From contig NZ_NWVC01000014.1 of NCBI RefSeq assembly GCF_002374855.1, positions 1 to 34,058 of the forward strand: a DNA stretch of 34,058 nt. The letters are read 5' to 3'. How positions within the stretch are numbered: the first letter of the stretch is position 1; each line of letters opens with the position of its first letter. The notes beneath the pieces were generated by a model that saw only the letters and a list, made by a program, of their open reading frames with translations, was not told the origin of the DNA and did not search any database. Below are positions 22,785 to 30,358 of the stretch, piece after piece. Origin of the DNA: Sphingomonas adhaesiva. Lineage in GTDB: Bacteria; Pseudomonadota; Alphaproteobacteria; Sphingomonadales; Sphingomonadaceae. Position numbers and translations under genes: made by a program.

Positions 22785-23306
22785 AGGCCCGGTCCGCGTC
22801 CCGCACGATCCACCGTCCGCGTGAAGACGCGGTCGGTGAGGGGCGCTCATCGCGCCCTGCCCGGCCGAAGGGCCGGGGAGGGGAGGAGGATTGAAGATCG
22901 GTGTCGAGGACATGGGGTCCAGCACGACATCACAGGAGACACGTCATGAACATCGGTCAGATCAAGCAGAACGACGCGGGCATTTTCATGGGCCGCATTT
23001 CCACCCTCGCGGTCGCGATGACGATTGCGCTCAAGCCGGTCCAGTCGTCCAACCCGCGCGCCCCGCGCTACGAGATCCACGCGCTTACCCCGGGCCGGAC
23101 GTGGGTGCAGGTCGGGGCGTTCTTCGAACTCACCTCGAACAACACCGGCGAGGCGTTCCTCAACGGCCGCATCGACGATCCGTCGCTCGCCGCGCCGCTG
23201 CAGGTCTCGGCCTTCCGCCAAGACGACGGCTCGTACAACGTCGTGTGGCAGCGCGCCCAGAAGCGCCGCGACGTCGGTGCCGCGCTGGGCGTCAAGGCGG
23301 ATGACG
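22785..23306 (+). repeat. Direct repeat unit 2 (leader plus DUF736 core)
   Basis: The partner of 21310-21830, in the same orientation, about 1.5 kb apart. Differences are scattered single bases plus small changes just before the start codon (22930-22945). Homologous recombination between the copies would delete the gene at 22313 and the terminator. Confidence 0.9.
22872..22945 (+). promoter_or_regulatory. Purine-run plus hairpin leader (copy j)
   Basis: Same layout as at 21396-21469: G/A-rich run near 22874-22889, a stem built from TGTCG...CGACA and GGAC...GTCC, and ACAGGAG before the ATG at 22946. Confidence 0.6.
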
Positions 23307-23422
23307 GCGAACCCGCGCTGCCCTTCACCGCCGATGGCCGTGACGTGGCGACCTCGGGCGCCGGCGATGACACCGGCGACGGTCTGGGCGCCAGCACCGC
23401 GCCGGTCGACGAAACGGTCTGA
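22946..23422 (+). CDS. DUF736 family protein (second paralogue)
   Basis: 158 residues; the first 120 are almost identical to the first DUF736 protein. The tail differs: an acidic, glycine-rich stretch ending in APVDETV, without the basic RGRRQR end of the first copy. The two proteins therefore share the core but carry different C-terminal charge, which may mean different partners. No terminator with a T tract is visible after it, only a GGGCGGCG/CGTCGCCC hairpin near 23429-23450. Confidence 0.9.
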   Translation: MNIGQIKQNDAGIFMGRISTLAVAMTIALKPVQSSNPRAPRYEIHALTPGRTWVQVGAFFELTSNNTGEAFLNGRIDDPSLAAPLQVSAFRQDDGSYNVVWQRAQKRRDVGAALGVKADDGEPALPFTADGRDVATSGAGDDTGDGLGASTAPVDETV

Positions 23423-23519
23423 CCGGCATCGGGCGGCGCTGATGCGTCGCCCGTGTCGCCACCCCGACGGGGATCGCTTCATCACCGAAGCGGTCCCTGT
23501 TGTCGTTTCTGGCTATTCC

Positions 23520-23541
23520 GCGCATACTGCGTATAATGCGC
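23520..23541 (+). promoter_or_regulatory. Inverted-repeat operator overlapping a perfect -10 box, upstream of the toxin-antitoxin pair
   Basis: GCGCATAC (23520-23527) and GTATaATGCGC (23531-23541) form an imperfect palindrome around TGC. The right arm contains TATAAT (23532-23537), a consensus -10. No good -35 is seen at 17 bp. Position 20 nt before the antitoxin start fits autoregulation by the antitoxin or TA complex. Confidence 0.6.
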
Positions 23542-23561
23542 GTGATCCACAGGAGGCACTG

Positions 23562-23873
23562 ATGGCTGCTACCGCCAGTGACGAGACCGTCAATCTCACC
23601 GATTTCCACAAGACCCCGGGCGTCTACGTCGACAAGAGCCAGCTCGCGCCGGTCATCCTGACCAAGCGCAACCGGCGCTTCGCCGCCGTCGTCAGCGCCG
23701 ATTACCTCGACCGCGCCGAAGCTGCGCTCCGCGCGATCCACGGCAATCGCCGGGTCTATACCGAAGGGACATTCCCGGATGACTTCGCGGCCCGTCTTGA
23801 AGCCTCGCTCCCGACAGAAGCCGAACTCGCCGACGATCGGTGGGAGCGTGAGCGCGTCGACACCGCCGCCTGA
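23562..23873 (+). CDS. Phd/YefM-like antitoxin
   Basis: The start has a consensus AGGAGG. The 103-residue protein has the Phd-type N-terminus: VNLTDFHKTPGVYVDKSQLAPVILTKRNRRFAAVVSADYLDRAE, in which the FHK-TP-G segment, PVILTKRNR and the VVSADYLDR helix match the DNA-binding fold that also gives a place to mask a toxin. The C-terminal 45 residues are acidic, as expected for the toxin-neutralising tail. It overlaps the toxin frame and lies behind an inverted-repeat operator. Confidence 0.75.
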   Translation: MAATASDETVNLTDFHKTPGVYVDKSQLAPVILTKRNRRFAAVVSADYLDRAEAALRAIHGNRRVYTEGTFPDDFAARLEASLPTEAELADDRWERERVDTAA

Positions 23874-24255
23874 ACCCGGCGATGTCATCAACTACATCTA
23901 TCTGTTTGCCCATGAAGCGGCTGCCGGTCGTGACGAGGGCGTCAAGGAACGCCCGGTTCTGGTAATCGCGTCAGATGCCAGAGGCGTCGCGGTCGTACCC
24001 ATCACGACGAAGGGGGAGGCGCGATCCTCTCGCAGCGACCGGATACCCGATCCGGTCGCCAAGGCTATGGGCCTGCCGCGCGCCGGCGAAAGCCACGTCG
24101 TCGTCAACGACGTCAACGATTTCGACTGGCGCGGCCATGATGTCATCGACCTGAGGACCGGCAGCTTCATTTATGGGCGGTGCCCCCCGACGTATTTTCA
24201 GAAGATCGTTCGTGCCGTCCAGGCAAGCGCCGTCCGGGTAACCGATCGACGCTGA
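23848..24255 (+). CDS. MazF/PemK-like toxin (endoribonuclease fold)
   Basis: The likely start is GTG at 23848, with GGTGGGAG ahead, overlapping the antitoxin by 26 nt; an ATG at 23779 would overlap by 95 nt. The 135-residue product begins with a strand and PPEPGDVINYIYLFAHEAAAGRDEGVKERPVLVIAS, followed by VAVVPITTKGEA: the PGD...RP.lVI...v.v.PiT pattern of the MazF/PemK fold. The C-terminus has a SFIYGRCPPTYFQKIVRAV helix. MazF-type toxins cut mRNA; here identity to the catalytic residues cannot be confirmed by eye. Together with the upstream gene it forms a plasmid-maintenance module. Confidence 0.6.
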   Translation: MSASTPPPEPGDVINYIYLFAHEAAAGRDEGVKERPVLVIASDARGVAVVPITTKGEARSSRSDRIPDPVAKAMGLPRAGESHVVVNDVNDFDWRGHDVIDLRTGSFIYGRCPPTYFQKIVRAVQASAVRVTDRR

Positions 24256-24323
24256 CCGTTGGTTACGCCAACCCGAAGGACGACGCCCGCAGACGCCGCC
24301 CGATTCGCTGACCGGACGGATAG

Positions 24324-24664
24324 ATCATCACAATCGGCGATGATCTCGCAGCCGGGCGGCGCGTAAAGCCGTCGCTGTCCTGCCAGCGGGTATCGGCAGG
24401 CGTTTAACCCCGATGGCGATGAGGACGCCCAGGTCCGATGCGGTTGCCGGCGATCGCCCTGGCGAGGGTCGGCCGTCGGGCGACCTTGCGGCATCCGGTC
24501 TCCTTGCCGGTGCGTCGTCGCCCGGGCGCGGCCGTCCTTGTCGAGCTTCGGAGCGGCACCACGTCGGTCAGCGAGCGACGCTGGCGGCACGCCTGCCTTC
24601 GCGCCGGGTCGTTCGGGGGTACGGGTCAGGCGACCGACATGAGCGGTTCACGAGGTTTGTCCAT
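24324..24664 (-). pseudogene. Decayed inverted copy of ssb
   Basis: Read on the minus strand, this region aligns along its length with the intact ssb gene at 24944-25282: CGCCTGACCCG-ACCCCCGAAC near the start, AAGCTC-ACAAGGACGGCC, AAGGAGACCG, GCGATCGCCGGCAACCGCA, CGCTGGCAGGACAGCGACGG and GGCTGCGAGATCATCGCCGA in the same order. Frameshifts and small deletions destroy the reading frame. Homology also reaches beyond the gene: downstream to about 24278 (the terminator region) and upstream to about 24730 (CAGGTGACAC plus the spacer before the start). It is therefore a head-to-head, degenerate duplicate of the whole ssb unit. Confidence 0.85.
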
Positions 24665-24730
24665 GGCAATGCCTGCGGGAACCTTGGGCTGATCGACGGC
24701 CCATCCGCCGTTTCGTGTCACCTGCGCCGC

Positions 24731-24943
24731 GCCCCGGGGCCTCGCAACCCCTTTGGCAGGGCCGTGTTGCCGCGCTTCGCGCGGCTGCCCGCACCACCCC
24801 TGCAAAAGGGGTTCCCCTCCGGTCGACCAGGCCCGCCGCCTGCGCGCCGGCCCAGCTCGCCCTCCGGTGCGACGCCCCGAACCGCGACGCCCTTCAGGTG
24901 ACACCGGCGGACGGACCGCCGACCAACCCAAGGAGGCAATGCC
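24731..24943 (+). other. Spacer between inverted ssb copies, with a hairpin and the ssb leader
   Basis: A 213-nt GC-rich stretch. It contains a CCCCT-gcaaa-AGGGG hairpin near 24795-24815 and the CAGGTGACAC motif shared with the decayed copy, and ends with AAGGAGG before the ssb start. No gene is supported here. Confidence 0.5.
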
Positions 24944-25282
24944 ATGAACAACGTGAACCTCGTCGGCCGCCTGACCCGCACCCCCGAACTGCGCGAAGTC
25001 AATCGCGCCACCAGCGTCGCGACCATCTTCGTGGCGACCGATCGCCCGAAGCTCAACAAGGACGGCCACACCTACAAAGGCGACGACGGCTTCACCGTCA
25101 AGGAGACCGAATACCACAAGGTCACCTGCTTCAACGGCCTCGCCAAGGCGATCGCCGGCAACCGCAAGAAGGGCGACCTCATCGCCATCGAGGGACGCCT
25201 GCACTACACCCGCTGGCAGGACAGCGACGGCAACGACCGCTACGGCTGCGAGATCATCGCCGATCGCGCCGAGTTCTACTGA
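24944..25282 (+). CDS. ssb: Plasmid-type single-stranded DNA-binding protein
   Basis: A 112-residue OB-fold SSB with an AAGGAGG site. It shows MNNVNLVGRLTRTPELREV (first strand), a VATIFVATDRPKLNKDG segment, EYHKVTCFNGLAKAIAGNRKKGDLIAIEGRL and a terminal YGCEIIADRAEFY strand. It ends right after the OB fold: the long disordered tail and acidic DDDIPF tip of chromosomal SSB are missing, so it probably cannot recruit the usual SSB partners. Plasmid SSBs coat incoming single strands during conjugation and lower SOS induction. A degenerate inverted copy lies just upstream. Confidence 0.9.
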   Translation: MNNVNLVGRLTRTPELREVNRATSVATIFVATDRPKLNKDGHTYKGDDGFTVKETEYHKVTCFNGLAKAIAGNRKKGDLIAIEGRLHYTRWQDSDGNDRYGCEIIADRAEFY

Positions 25283-25296
25283 CCGGCCAGCGAACC

Positions 25297-25323
25297 GGGC
25301 GGCGTCTGCGGGCGTCGCCCTTC
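25297..25323 (+). terminator. Probable terminator after ssb
   Basis: GGGCGGCG (25297-25304) pairs, with one G-T wobble, with CGTCGCCC (25313-25320), followed by only two T. The same hairpin is preserved next to the decayed ssb copy. Confidence 0.45.
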
Positions 25324-25420
25324 GCGCATGCTTCATCATCGCCCGCGCAGGACGCCTCGCCCACGGTGCTTCGCACCGCGGCCTTGCGCCAGCGCGCGCT
25401 CACCTGAAAGGTCCGGCACC

Positions 25421-25894
25421 ATGACCGTCCAGCGCGACATGTTCGACGGCGACCCGTTCGCGCCCGAGCCGATACCTGCGGCACCGGACCCGGTCGCTCG
25501 GGTCGACGAGCCGGCACCCGCCGGCGGCGACCACGACGGCAATGCCGTCGCGCTCGCCCCGCTGGCGGTGCCGTACGGCTTCCGCAACCGTCGCAATGAA
25601 CCCTGCCGGCGTCTCGCCGAGCGACCCATCCTGATGAACGGCCAGCCCTTCGTCCATCGTGGTCACCAGCTGCTCCAGTGTCCGCGTTCCTGCTGGCTAG
25701 ACGATGACAGCGCGGTCGAGCCGGACATTGCTGACCGGATCGGTGAAGATATCCGGTTCGCAACCGAACCGGATATCCAGACCGACCCGCACGGCGAGGA
25801 CCCCGATGCCAACCGCGATCCAGACGACCCGGGAATCCAGGAGATGCCGGATTACGATGCCGGGGATGACGGTGGCGAGTATGAATGGGACTGA
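25421..25894 (+). CDS. Acidic hypothetical protein, 157 aa
   Basis: The ATG at 25421 follows GAAAGG. The product begins MTVQRDMFDGDPFAPEPIP, has a middle part with conserved-looking residues (VPYGFRNRRNEPCRRLAERP, then QLLQCPRSCWLDDD), and ends in a strongly acidic tail rich in D and P. No motif is recognised; the C-terminus is probably disordered. The last codons overlap an ATG opening a small hydrophobic frame (MGLILLILLCWLW) at 25885 that runs into the intron; whether that peptide is real is unclear. Confidence 0.7.
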   Translation: MTVQRDMFDGDPFAPEPIPAAPDPVARVDEPAPAGGDHDGNAVALAPLAVPYGFRNRRNEPCRRLAERPILMNGQPFVHRGHQLLQCPRSCWLDDDSAVEPDIADRIGEDIRFATEPDIQTDPHGEDPDANRDPDDPGIQEMPDYDAGDDGGEYEWD

Positions 25895-25950
25895 TCCTGC
25901 TGATCCTGCTGTGCTGGCTGTGGGACGGCCGTAGAGGGGCAGGGCGGGGC

Positions 25951-26023
25951 GTCCCGCCTTGTGGGCGGGACCGGGCTCTATTCGGCCCTGGCGGGCCTCA
26001 CGGAGCCCCCTGGCGGGGTCTCC
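25951..26023. other. Hairpin cluster at the target site of the minus-strand group II intron
   Basis: GTCCCGCC (25951-25958) pairs with GGCGGGAC (25964-25971). Just before the intron boundary, GGAG-c-CCCC...GGGG-t-CTCC (26002-26023) forms a second hairpin. The intron 3' end abuts the foot of this second hairpin. Confidence 0.5.
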
Positions 26024-26074
26024 GTAGGGTAGACGCGAGACGCCTCTTTCGAGGACGCCCCAGCGCCTCCCCCC

Positions 26075-26108
26075 GAACCGTGCTTGCACCTTTCAATGCA
26101 CACGGCTC
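26075..26108 (-). ncRNA. Group II intron domain V
   Basis: The catalytic 34-nt hairpin. On the minus strand it opens GAGCCGTG and closes CACGGTTC, with the GAAA-containing internal region, as in the copy at 44-77. Confidence 0.9.
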
Positions 26109-27958
26109 TCCATTCTGACAGGCATCCGGCCACCGTGATGCGCAACATGACACTTGTGGCACAGGACGACTGTCCTGCGCCGTCGTGCCGATTGTACCCA
26201 AGGCGTCAGTTGGTCGCGTCGCTTATCTTTCAGGCGATTGGGATGATGCATCTCGAACGGACCATCGGTGTCGCCGCATGCCTCGCATTGCTCGGCACTC
26301 AGGCGCGTGACCAGATCGTTCGGGCTCTGCGCAAGGCGAGAGCCTACCGTGATGGAGTCGACGAGGGGGTTATCCCACGTCTTCACGATCAGATGCTTCA
26401 GTTTCCACACCTTATGGACGCGCGGCTCGCCCCGAACCACGGTGATAACACCGTGATCCGACCCCATCTTCAGATATTCCTCGGCCTGCCGCCTCGTCGA
26501 GCGTCGCCGGCATGCTACAGTCGCAAAGAGGCTCCTGAGCATGACCAGCTCCAACTTGTCGAGTGACGCTTTCACGCCATCGGCGATCGCATAATAGTTC
26601 GCGAAGCCCCGGAACTCTGAGTTATAGGCAACGATAATCTCCGCCAAACTGGATTCCATGAGTTGCGGACGCACCCGGCCATTCCTCATGTCGAGGTTGC
26701 CGAGCTTTTTGCGCCTGCAGAACGCATAGACCCGATCCCTCGGCACCCACAGCTTGATATTCCCCCGCGTTGGCCGACGAAGGATGCGTCGCATCCCGCC
26801 GCCGACCGCCTGTCGCCCCGCCATTGTTCCGGGAGAGCGCAGCGTGAAGGCGCATACGTGGAAGCCAAGGAACGGCGATCCCCTCGATGCATCGCGAACC
26901 CCGGTTTTCTCCGGTGATACCGTCAGATTGAGCCGATCAGCGAGGAAGTGCTGTATGTCGGCCATGATCCGAACGGCATCCGCCTTGCTGCCGATCACGC
27001 CGACGAGGAAGTCATCGGCATAACGGCAATAGCGCAGGCGGCGGAAGTTGGGGTCCATTTGATCAACGGATGATATCTTCCGTCGATCCCGATTGATGGC
27101 TTCGATCCGAGCAAGACGGGTTCGGACCTCTGCCTCATCCGCGCCAACGGCACGGATTGCATCGATCTCCTTGCGAAGTGCGGCGATTTTCTGGCTTTGG
27201 ACAACATATGCGGGATTGGCCCGCCGTTTGACGCCCTTGTCGAAGCGAGCCCGCATTTCCTCCATGAACAAGTCAAGCTCATGAAGATAGATGTTGGCAA
27301 GCAAGGGCGAGATGACCCCGCCCTGTGGAGTGCCGCTATAGGTCCGCTCGAACTTCCATTCGTCCATGCACCCGGCCTTGAGCATCGTCCCGATCAGATC
27401 AATGAACACAGGATCATCGATCCGGCGGGCCAATAGGCTGAGCAGGATATCATGGTCGATGTTGTCGAAGAACCCGCGAACATCCACTTCGATCAGCCAT
27501 TTCGCGCCCGTCCAGGTTCTGCGGATCTCTTCGAGAGCCGTGTGGCAGGAGCGACCCGCGCGAAACCCATGACTGTGTTTCGAGAACACAGGCTCATAGA
27601 TCGCCGCGAGGATCATTCTCGCCGCCTCCTGAACGATGCGATCATCCGCCGTAGGAATGCCCAATGGGCGCATTTTACCATTACCCTTGGGGATATAGAC
27701 CCGCCGCACTGGACGAGGGCGGTAACGGCCTTCCGCCACGCCTTGGGTCAGACGATCCAGCCTCGCCAGCGTCATGCCGTCGAAGGTCTGGCCGTCTACT
27801 CCCGGCGTCATGGCACCCCGGTTTCGGGATACCCTGTCATAAGCCCGCTCATATAAGCAGCGGGACCGCATGAGGCGGTGGAGACCATTGATCCGCTTGC
27901 CCGCCCGCGACAGGGCCGGAAGCTTCTCGATCCGTCTCAGGATAGTAGCGGTCTGCAT
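26093..27958 (-). CDS. ltrA: Group II intron reverse transcriptase/maturase with HNH endonuclease
   Basis: A full-length 621-residue intron-encoded protein. The RT domain shows RPLGIPTADDRIVQEAARMIL (97-117), HGFRAGRSCHTAL (130-142), EVDVRGFFDNIDHD (157-170), SGTPQGGVISPLLANIYLHELD (208-229) and the catalytic YADD (313-316). Then come the thumb/maturase X domain (about 400-500, with LAEIIVAYNSEFRGFANYY) and a C-terminal HNH domain with CEAC (558-561), HH (571-572) and LCHKCHVAHH (599-608). It splices its own intron and drives retrohoming through target-primed reverse transcription, with the HNH cutting the second strand. All key residues are present, so it may be active. The 3' end of its frame runs into domain V. 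Confidence 0.95.
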   Translation of the reverse strand: MQTATILRRIEKLPALSRAGKRINGLHRLMRSRCLYERAYDRVSRNRGAMTPGVDGQTFDGMTLARLDRLTQGVAEGRYRPRPVRRVYIPKGNGKMRPLGIPTADDRIVQEAARMILAAIYEPVFSKHSHGFRAGRSCHTALEEIRRTWTGAKWLIEVDVRGFFDNIDHDILLSLLARRIDDPVFIDLIGTMLKAGCMDEWKFERTYSGTPQGGVISPLLANIYLHELDLFMEEMRARFDKGVKRRANPAYVVQSQKIAALRKEIDAIRAVGADEAEVRTRLARIEAINRDRRKISSVDQMDPNFRRLRYCRYADDFLVGVIGSKADAVRIMADIQHFLADRLNLTVSPEKTGVRDASRGSPFLGFHVCAFTLRSPGTMAGRQAVGGGMRRILRRPTRGNIKLWVPRDRVYAFCRRKKLGNLDMRNGRVRPQLMESSLAEIIVAYNSEFRGFANYYAIADGVKASLDKLELVMLRSLFATVACRRRSTRRQAEEYLKMGSDHGVITVVRGEPRVHKVWKLKHLIVKTWDNPLVDSITVGSRLAQSPNDLVTRLSAEQCEACGDTDGPFEMHHPNRLKDKRRDQLTPWVQSARRRRTVVLCHKCHVAHHGGRMPVRMESRVH

Positions 27959-28762
27959 CAGCAGTTCCTTTCCGTTGATCCATCGAGTTTACAGAACTGC
28001 CGTCCTTCGCCCGGGCGCGCGGATTTCGACAAGGATCGCTCCCGCTTATACCGCTGTCCCGTCCGCCTCTCGGCGGTTGTCCCGGCCATTACACCGGGCA
28101 TTTGACTACTATGACGGCTCCGTCGCCATGCAGGTCCGGCAAGCCGTCCTGTTTAGGCGATCCCGCAGTTGCGCGAGTGAGGAGTCGCGGCGCGTTTAGG
28201 TGCCCCGTTCGTTTCCTTAATCCCCTTACCGGGGCCACGCCGGGCGGACTGGCAGCGATTTGCAGGGCCGTGCTCCTCGCTCCGCTCGAGACGGTGTGTC
28301 AGCCGCGTTCACCGTCACCTACCTAGTGGTCGTTGGAAACTGGGATTCAAACAATCAAGTCTTCACCATGCGCGCCTTGCCTGCTGGTCAACCGTCAGGC
28401 TGCGGCGCCCAACTTCGATCCGTACCCCGACATGCTATGGTCCCGTTTTCCTTTCGGAATCTCAGCCGGTTCATCACCAGCACCGGTAAGTCGGTCAGGC
28501 ATGAGCTATGCCAATAAGCTCAGTTCATTCGAACTCTCCTTTCTTCTTCGCGCCACAACGGCGCACGCCCTGCGGGTGACGATCCCTATGCCGGCGCCGG
28601 GCGTCCTGCGCGCGGGCGGCGGCAGCTGGCTCGCCCTCCCGGGCTCACTGGCGCTGCCTTTGCGGCGCTGCGCCTGGCGGCGCATCACCGCCGCCCGTGC
28701 TCGGTCCGACCCGGCGTGCCCACCACAACATAATATTTTCTCTCTCTGTGATGAGGAAGTCT

Positions 28763-28956
28763 GGCATGCGGGGTTGGCGGGCCGTCAAGGACGCGCGGTC
28801 CCCCCAATTTTCACGCACCCTTCCGCCTCCGCTTCGCTCCGCCTCCAGGGCACGAGAAAATCGGCTCCCCCGCGCGCGAGCGTTAACCGGGGTCCGCGAC
28901 CCTGCGGGCCGCGGCTTCCCGGTTAACGTCCCTGACCGCCCTGACCGCCGCATGCC
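28763..28956 (+). ncRNA. Candidate structured RNA element, copy 1 (upstream of DUF2493 gene)
   Basis: A 194-nt element closed by GGCATGCGG (28763-28771) and CCGCATGCC (28948-28956). Inside are hairpin P1, ATTTTC (28807-28812) with GAAAAT (28856-28861), and hairpin P2, GTTAACCGGG (28882-28891) with CCCGGTTAAC (28918-28927), plus a nested CCGCG/CGCGG. A second copy at 30359-30556 keeps the same layout and spacing, with paired base changes in P1 and P2, evidence for selection on structure. It ends 53 nt before the DUF2493 start and could be a cis-regulatory leader or an independent RNA. The strand is assumed from the gene order. 28567-28762 before it holds no supported gene. Confidence 0.7.
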
Positions 28957-29009
28957 GGATGAGATTCCTCACCGAGAGAAGGTGAGATTTTCAACTCATG
29001 GAGGCTATC

Positions 29010-30002
29010 ATGACCAAGTACAGCAACTTCAACGACATGGGCCGCGCGATCAACGAGCGCCGCGCCGACGAGGACACCACCGAGACCTATCAGGGGGCGT
29101 TCATCGAGGCGAGCGAGATGGCCAAGCTTTCCATCGTCAGCGAAGCCGAGAAGCTGGACATGCCCGACCCGGAGCAGGCCGCGCACGCCGTCGAGCAGAT
29201 GCTGGCGACGATGTTCGACGTGTTCCGCGACACCCGCATGGAAGAATTCGCCGCCGATCTCGCATGGGGTTTCGTCAACAGCTTCCACATGGTGGCCAAG
29301 CGCATCGAGGGGCGGGAGGATGACGCCGCCAAGAAGCTGGGCGACCTGGTGCGCAGCTACGACCCCTCGGAGATCTACGCGGTGGAACTCGAAGAAACCC
29401 AGCTGCTCTGCCAGACCCTCGAGAATTGCGCCGAGGCGATGCGCTGCATGCGGGACCACGCCGGGAACGTGTATCGCGTCGAGACCGGACGGCCCTTCTC
29501 GACCGTCCGCGGCAGCAGGGTGTCGTCCAAGCTGACCGCCTCGATGATCGACGGTGCCGACTATCTGGCGGCACGCGCGGCAAAGCGTCGGGACGAGCAC
29601 AACCCGAGCGGCCCGATTGTCGCCTTCTCGGGCGGCATGGAATGGCACGACCACGAGCAGCTCTTCGAACGCCTCGACCAGATCAAGCGTCGCATCCCGT
29701 CGATGGTCCTGATGACCACCGCCATGAACAAGGGTGCCGACGCCATCGCAGCGTCGTGGGCGGCCTCGCGCGAGGTCAAGCTGGTGCGCATGTTCCTCGA
29801 CAAGCGCCACGGCAACCGGGGCGGGTTCCTGCGCAACGACCGCATCGCCTCGCTGCGTCCCGTCGAAGCGATCGTCTGCGAAGGATCGGGCGTCCAGATC
29901 GACTTCGCGCGCAAGCTGCGAACCGCCGGCGTACCGCTCCACGTCTTCCGCAAGGACGGACAGGCGCCGGTGCAGCCCAGCCAGCGCGGCCGTCGCGCCT
30001 GA
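29010..30002 (+). CDS. DUF2493 (SLOG-family) protein
   Basis: A 330-residue protein; ATG at 29010 has ATGGAGG upstream. The N-terminal 190 residues are helical and acidic (MFDVFRDTRMEEFAADLAWGFVNSFHMVAKRIEG). The C-terminal 130 residues are a Rossmann-like SLOG/YspA domain: IVAFSGGMEWHDHEQLFERLDQIKRR, then MVLMTTAMNKGADAIAASWA, FLDKRHGNRGGFLRNDRIASL and CEGSGVQIDFARKLRTAGVPLHV, matching DUF2493 in order. SLOG domains bind nucleotide-derived ligands and are often found beside mobile elements. The usual FTGSR-like motif is altered to AFSGGME. It follows a structured-RNA candidate and is closed by a strong terminator. Confidence 0.85.
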   Translation: MTKYSNFNDMGRAINERRADEDTTETYQGAFIEASEMAKLSIVSEAEKLDMPDPEQAAHAVEQMLATMFDVFRDTRMEEFAADLAWGFVNSFHMVAKRIEGREDDAAKKLGDLVRSYDPSEIYAVELEETQLLCQTLENCAEAMRCMRDHAGNVYRVETGRPFSTVRGSRVSSKLTASMIDGADYLAARAAKRRDEHNPSGPIVAFSGGMEWHDHEQLFERLDQIKRRIPSMVLMTTAMNKGADAIAASWAASREVKLVRMFLDKRHGNRGGFLRNDRIASLRPVEAIVCEGSGVQIDFARKLRTAGVPLHVFRKDGQAPVQPSQRGRRA

Positions 30003-30011
30003 CGCACTCAC

Positions 30012-30050
30012 GGAAGGGCTCCGGGAAACCGGAGTCCTTCCCCTTTTTTA
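30012..30050 (+). terminator. Rho-independent terminator of the DUF2493 gene
   Basis: GGAAGG-g-CTCCGG pairs with CCGGAG-t-CCTTCC around a GAAA loop and is followed by TTTTTT near 30044-30049. Confidence 0.9.
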
Positions 30051-30133
30051 CGTCGCCCTGGGCGGCGCTCCGGGGCATCGAGCCCCATCGCGCCGCGTGG
30101 GACTGACCTTGCGGTCGATCGCACCGCGTTGCC

Positions 30134-30245
30134 GGATCGACACGGCTCGCTCGCGGCAGGGCAATGCCGTCGCATTGCCGCTGCCTGCCACGCCTCGCCG
30201 GTGCCGGGATCGATCTGTCGCTCCGTCGCATCGCCTCGCTCGCTT
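30134..30245. repeat. 112-bp direct repeat, copy A, with palindromic hairpin
   Basis: About 95% identical to 30760-30871. It contains GGCAATGC (30160-30167) and GCATTGCC (30172-30179) around a CGTC loop, with a wider GGCAG/CTGCC frame. The surrounding 30051-30358 has no supported gene. Confidence 0.85.
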
Positions 30246-30248
30246 AGC

Positions 30249-30271
30249 GGTCATCGCTGAGTGCGATGACC
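30249..30271. repeat. Perfect 9-bp inverted repeat
   Basis: GGTCATCGC (30249-30257) and GCGATGACC (30263-30271) with loop TGAGT, directly after repeat A. No T tract, so not a normal terminator. Confidence 0.7.
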
Positions 30272-30358
30272 AGCGCGCTACGCCTCGGCCGATGCGACCC
30301 TTGGAAAACCCCGGTGCGACCCCGAAAGGGCTATCCTTTGCTCGCCTCACTACAGAAT

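Larger units (their letters stand above)
26024..28566 (-). mobile_element. Complete group II intron with RT-HNH maturase
   Basis: On the minus strand the intron starts with GTGCGCC (complement of 28560-28566) and ends with TCTACCCTAC (complement of 26024-26033), giving about 2.54 kb. A 34-nt domain V lies at 26075-26108. The maturase reading frame fills domain IV, and 27959-28566 is domain I-III RNA with no gene. Boundaries are set by consensus ends and are uncertain by a few bases. The 3' terminus closely resembles that of the intron in ardC, so the two are probably of the same class, but they lie in opposite orientations. No host gene is clearly interrupted here. Confidence 0.8.

Noticed and set aside
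25885..26118. Small hydrophobic peptide gene starting MGLILLILLCWLW
   Set aside because: No ribosome binding site, the frame enters the intron, and the continuation across the empty site looks like compositional drift; kept only as a remark.
28697..29323. 208-residue plus-strand frame over the RNA element
   Set aside because: It overlaps the DUF2493 gene in another frame and the structured RNA; no start signal and low-complexity translation.
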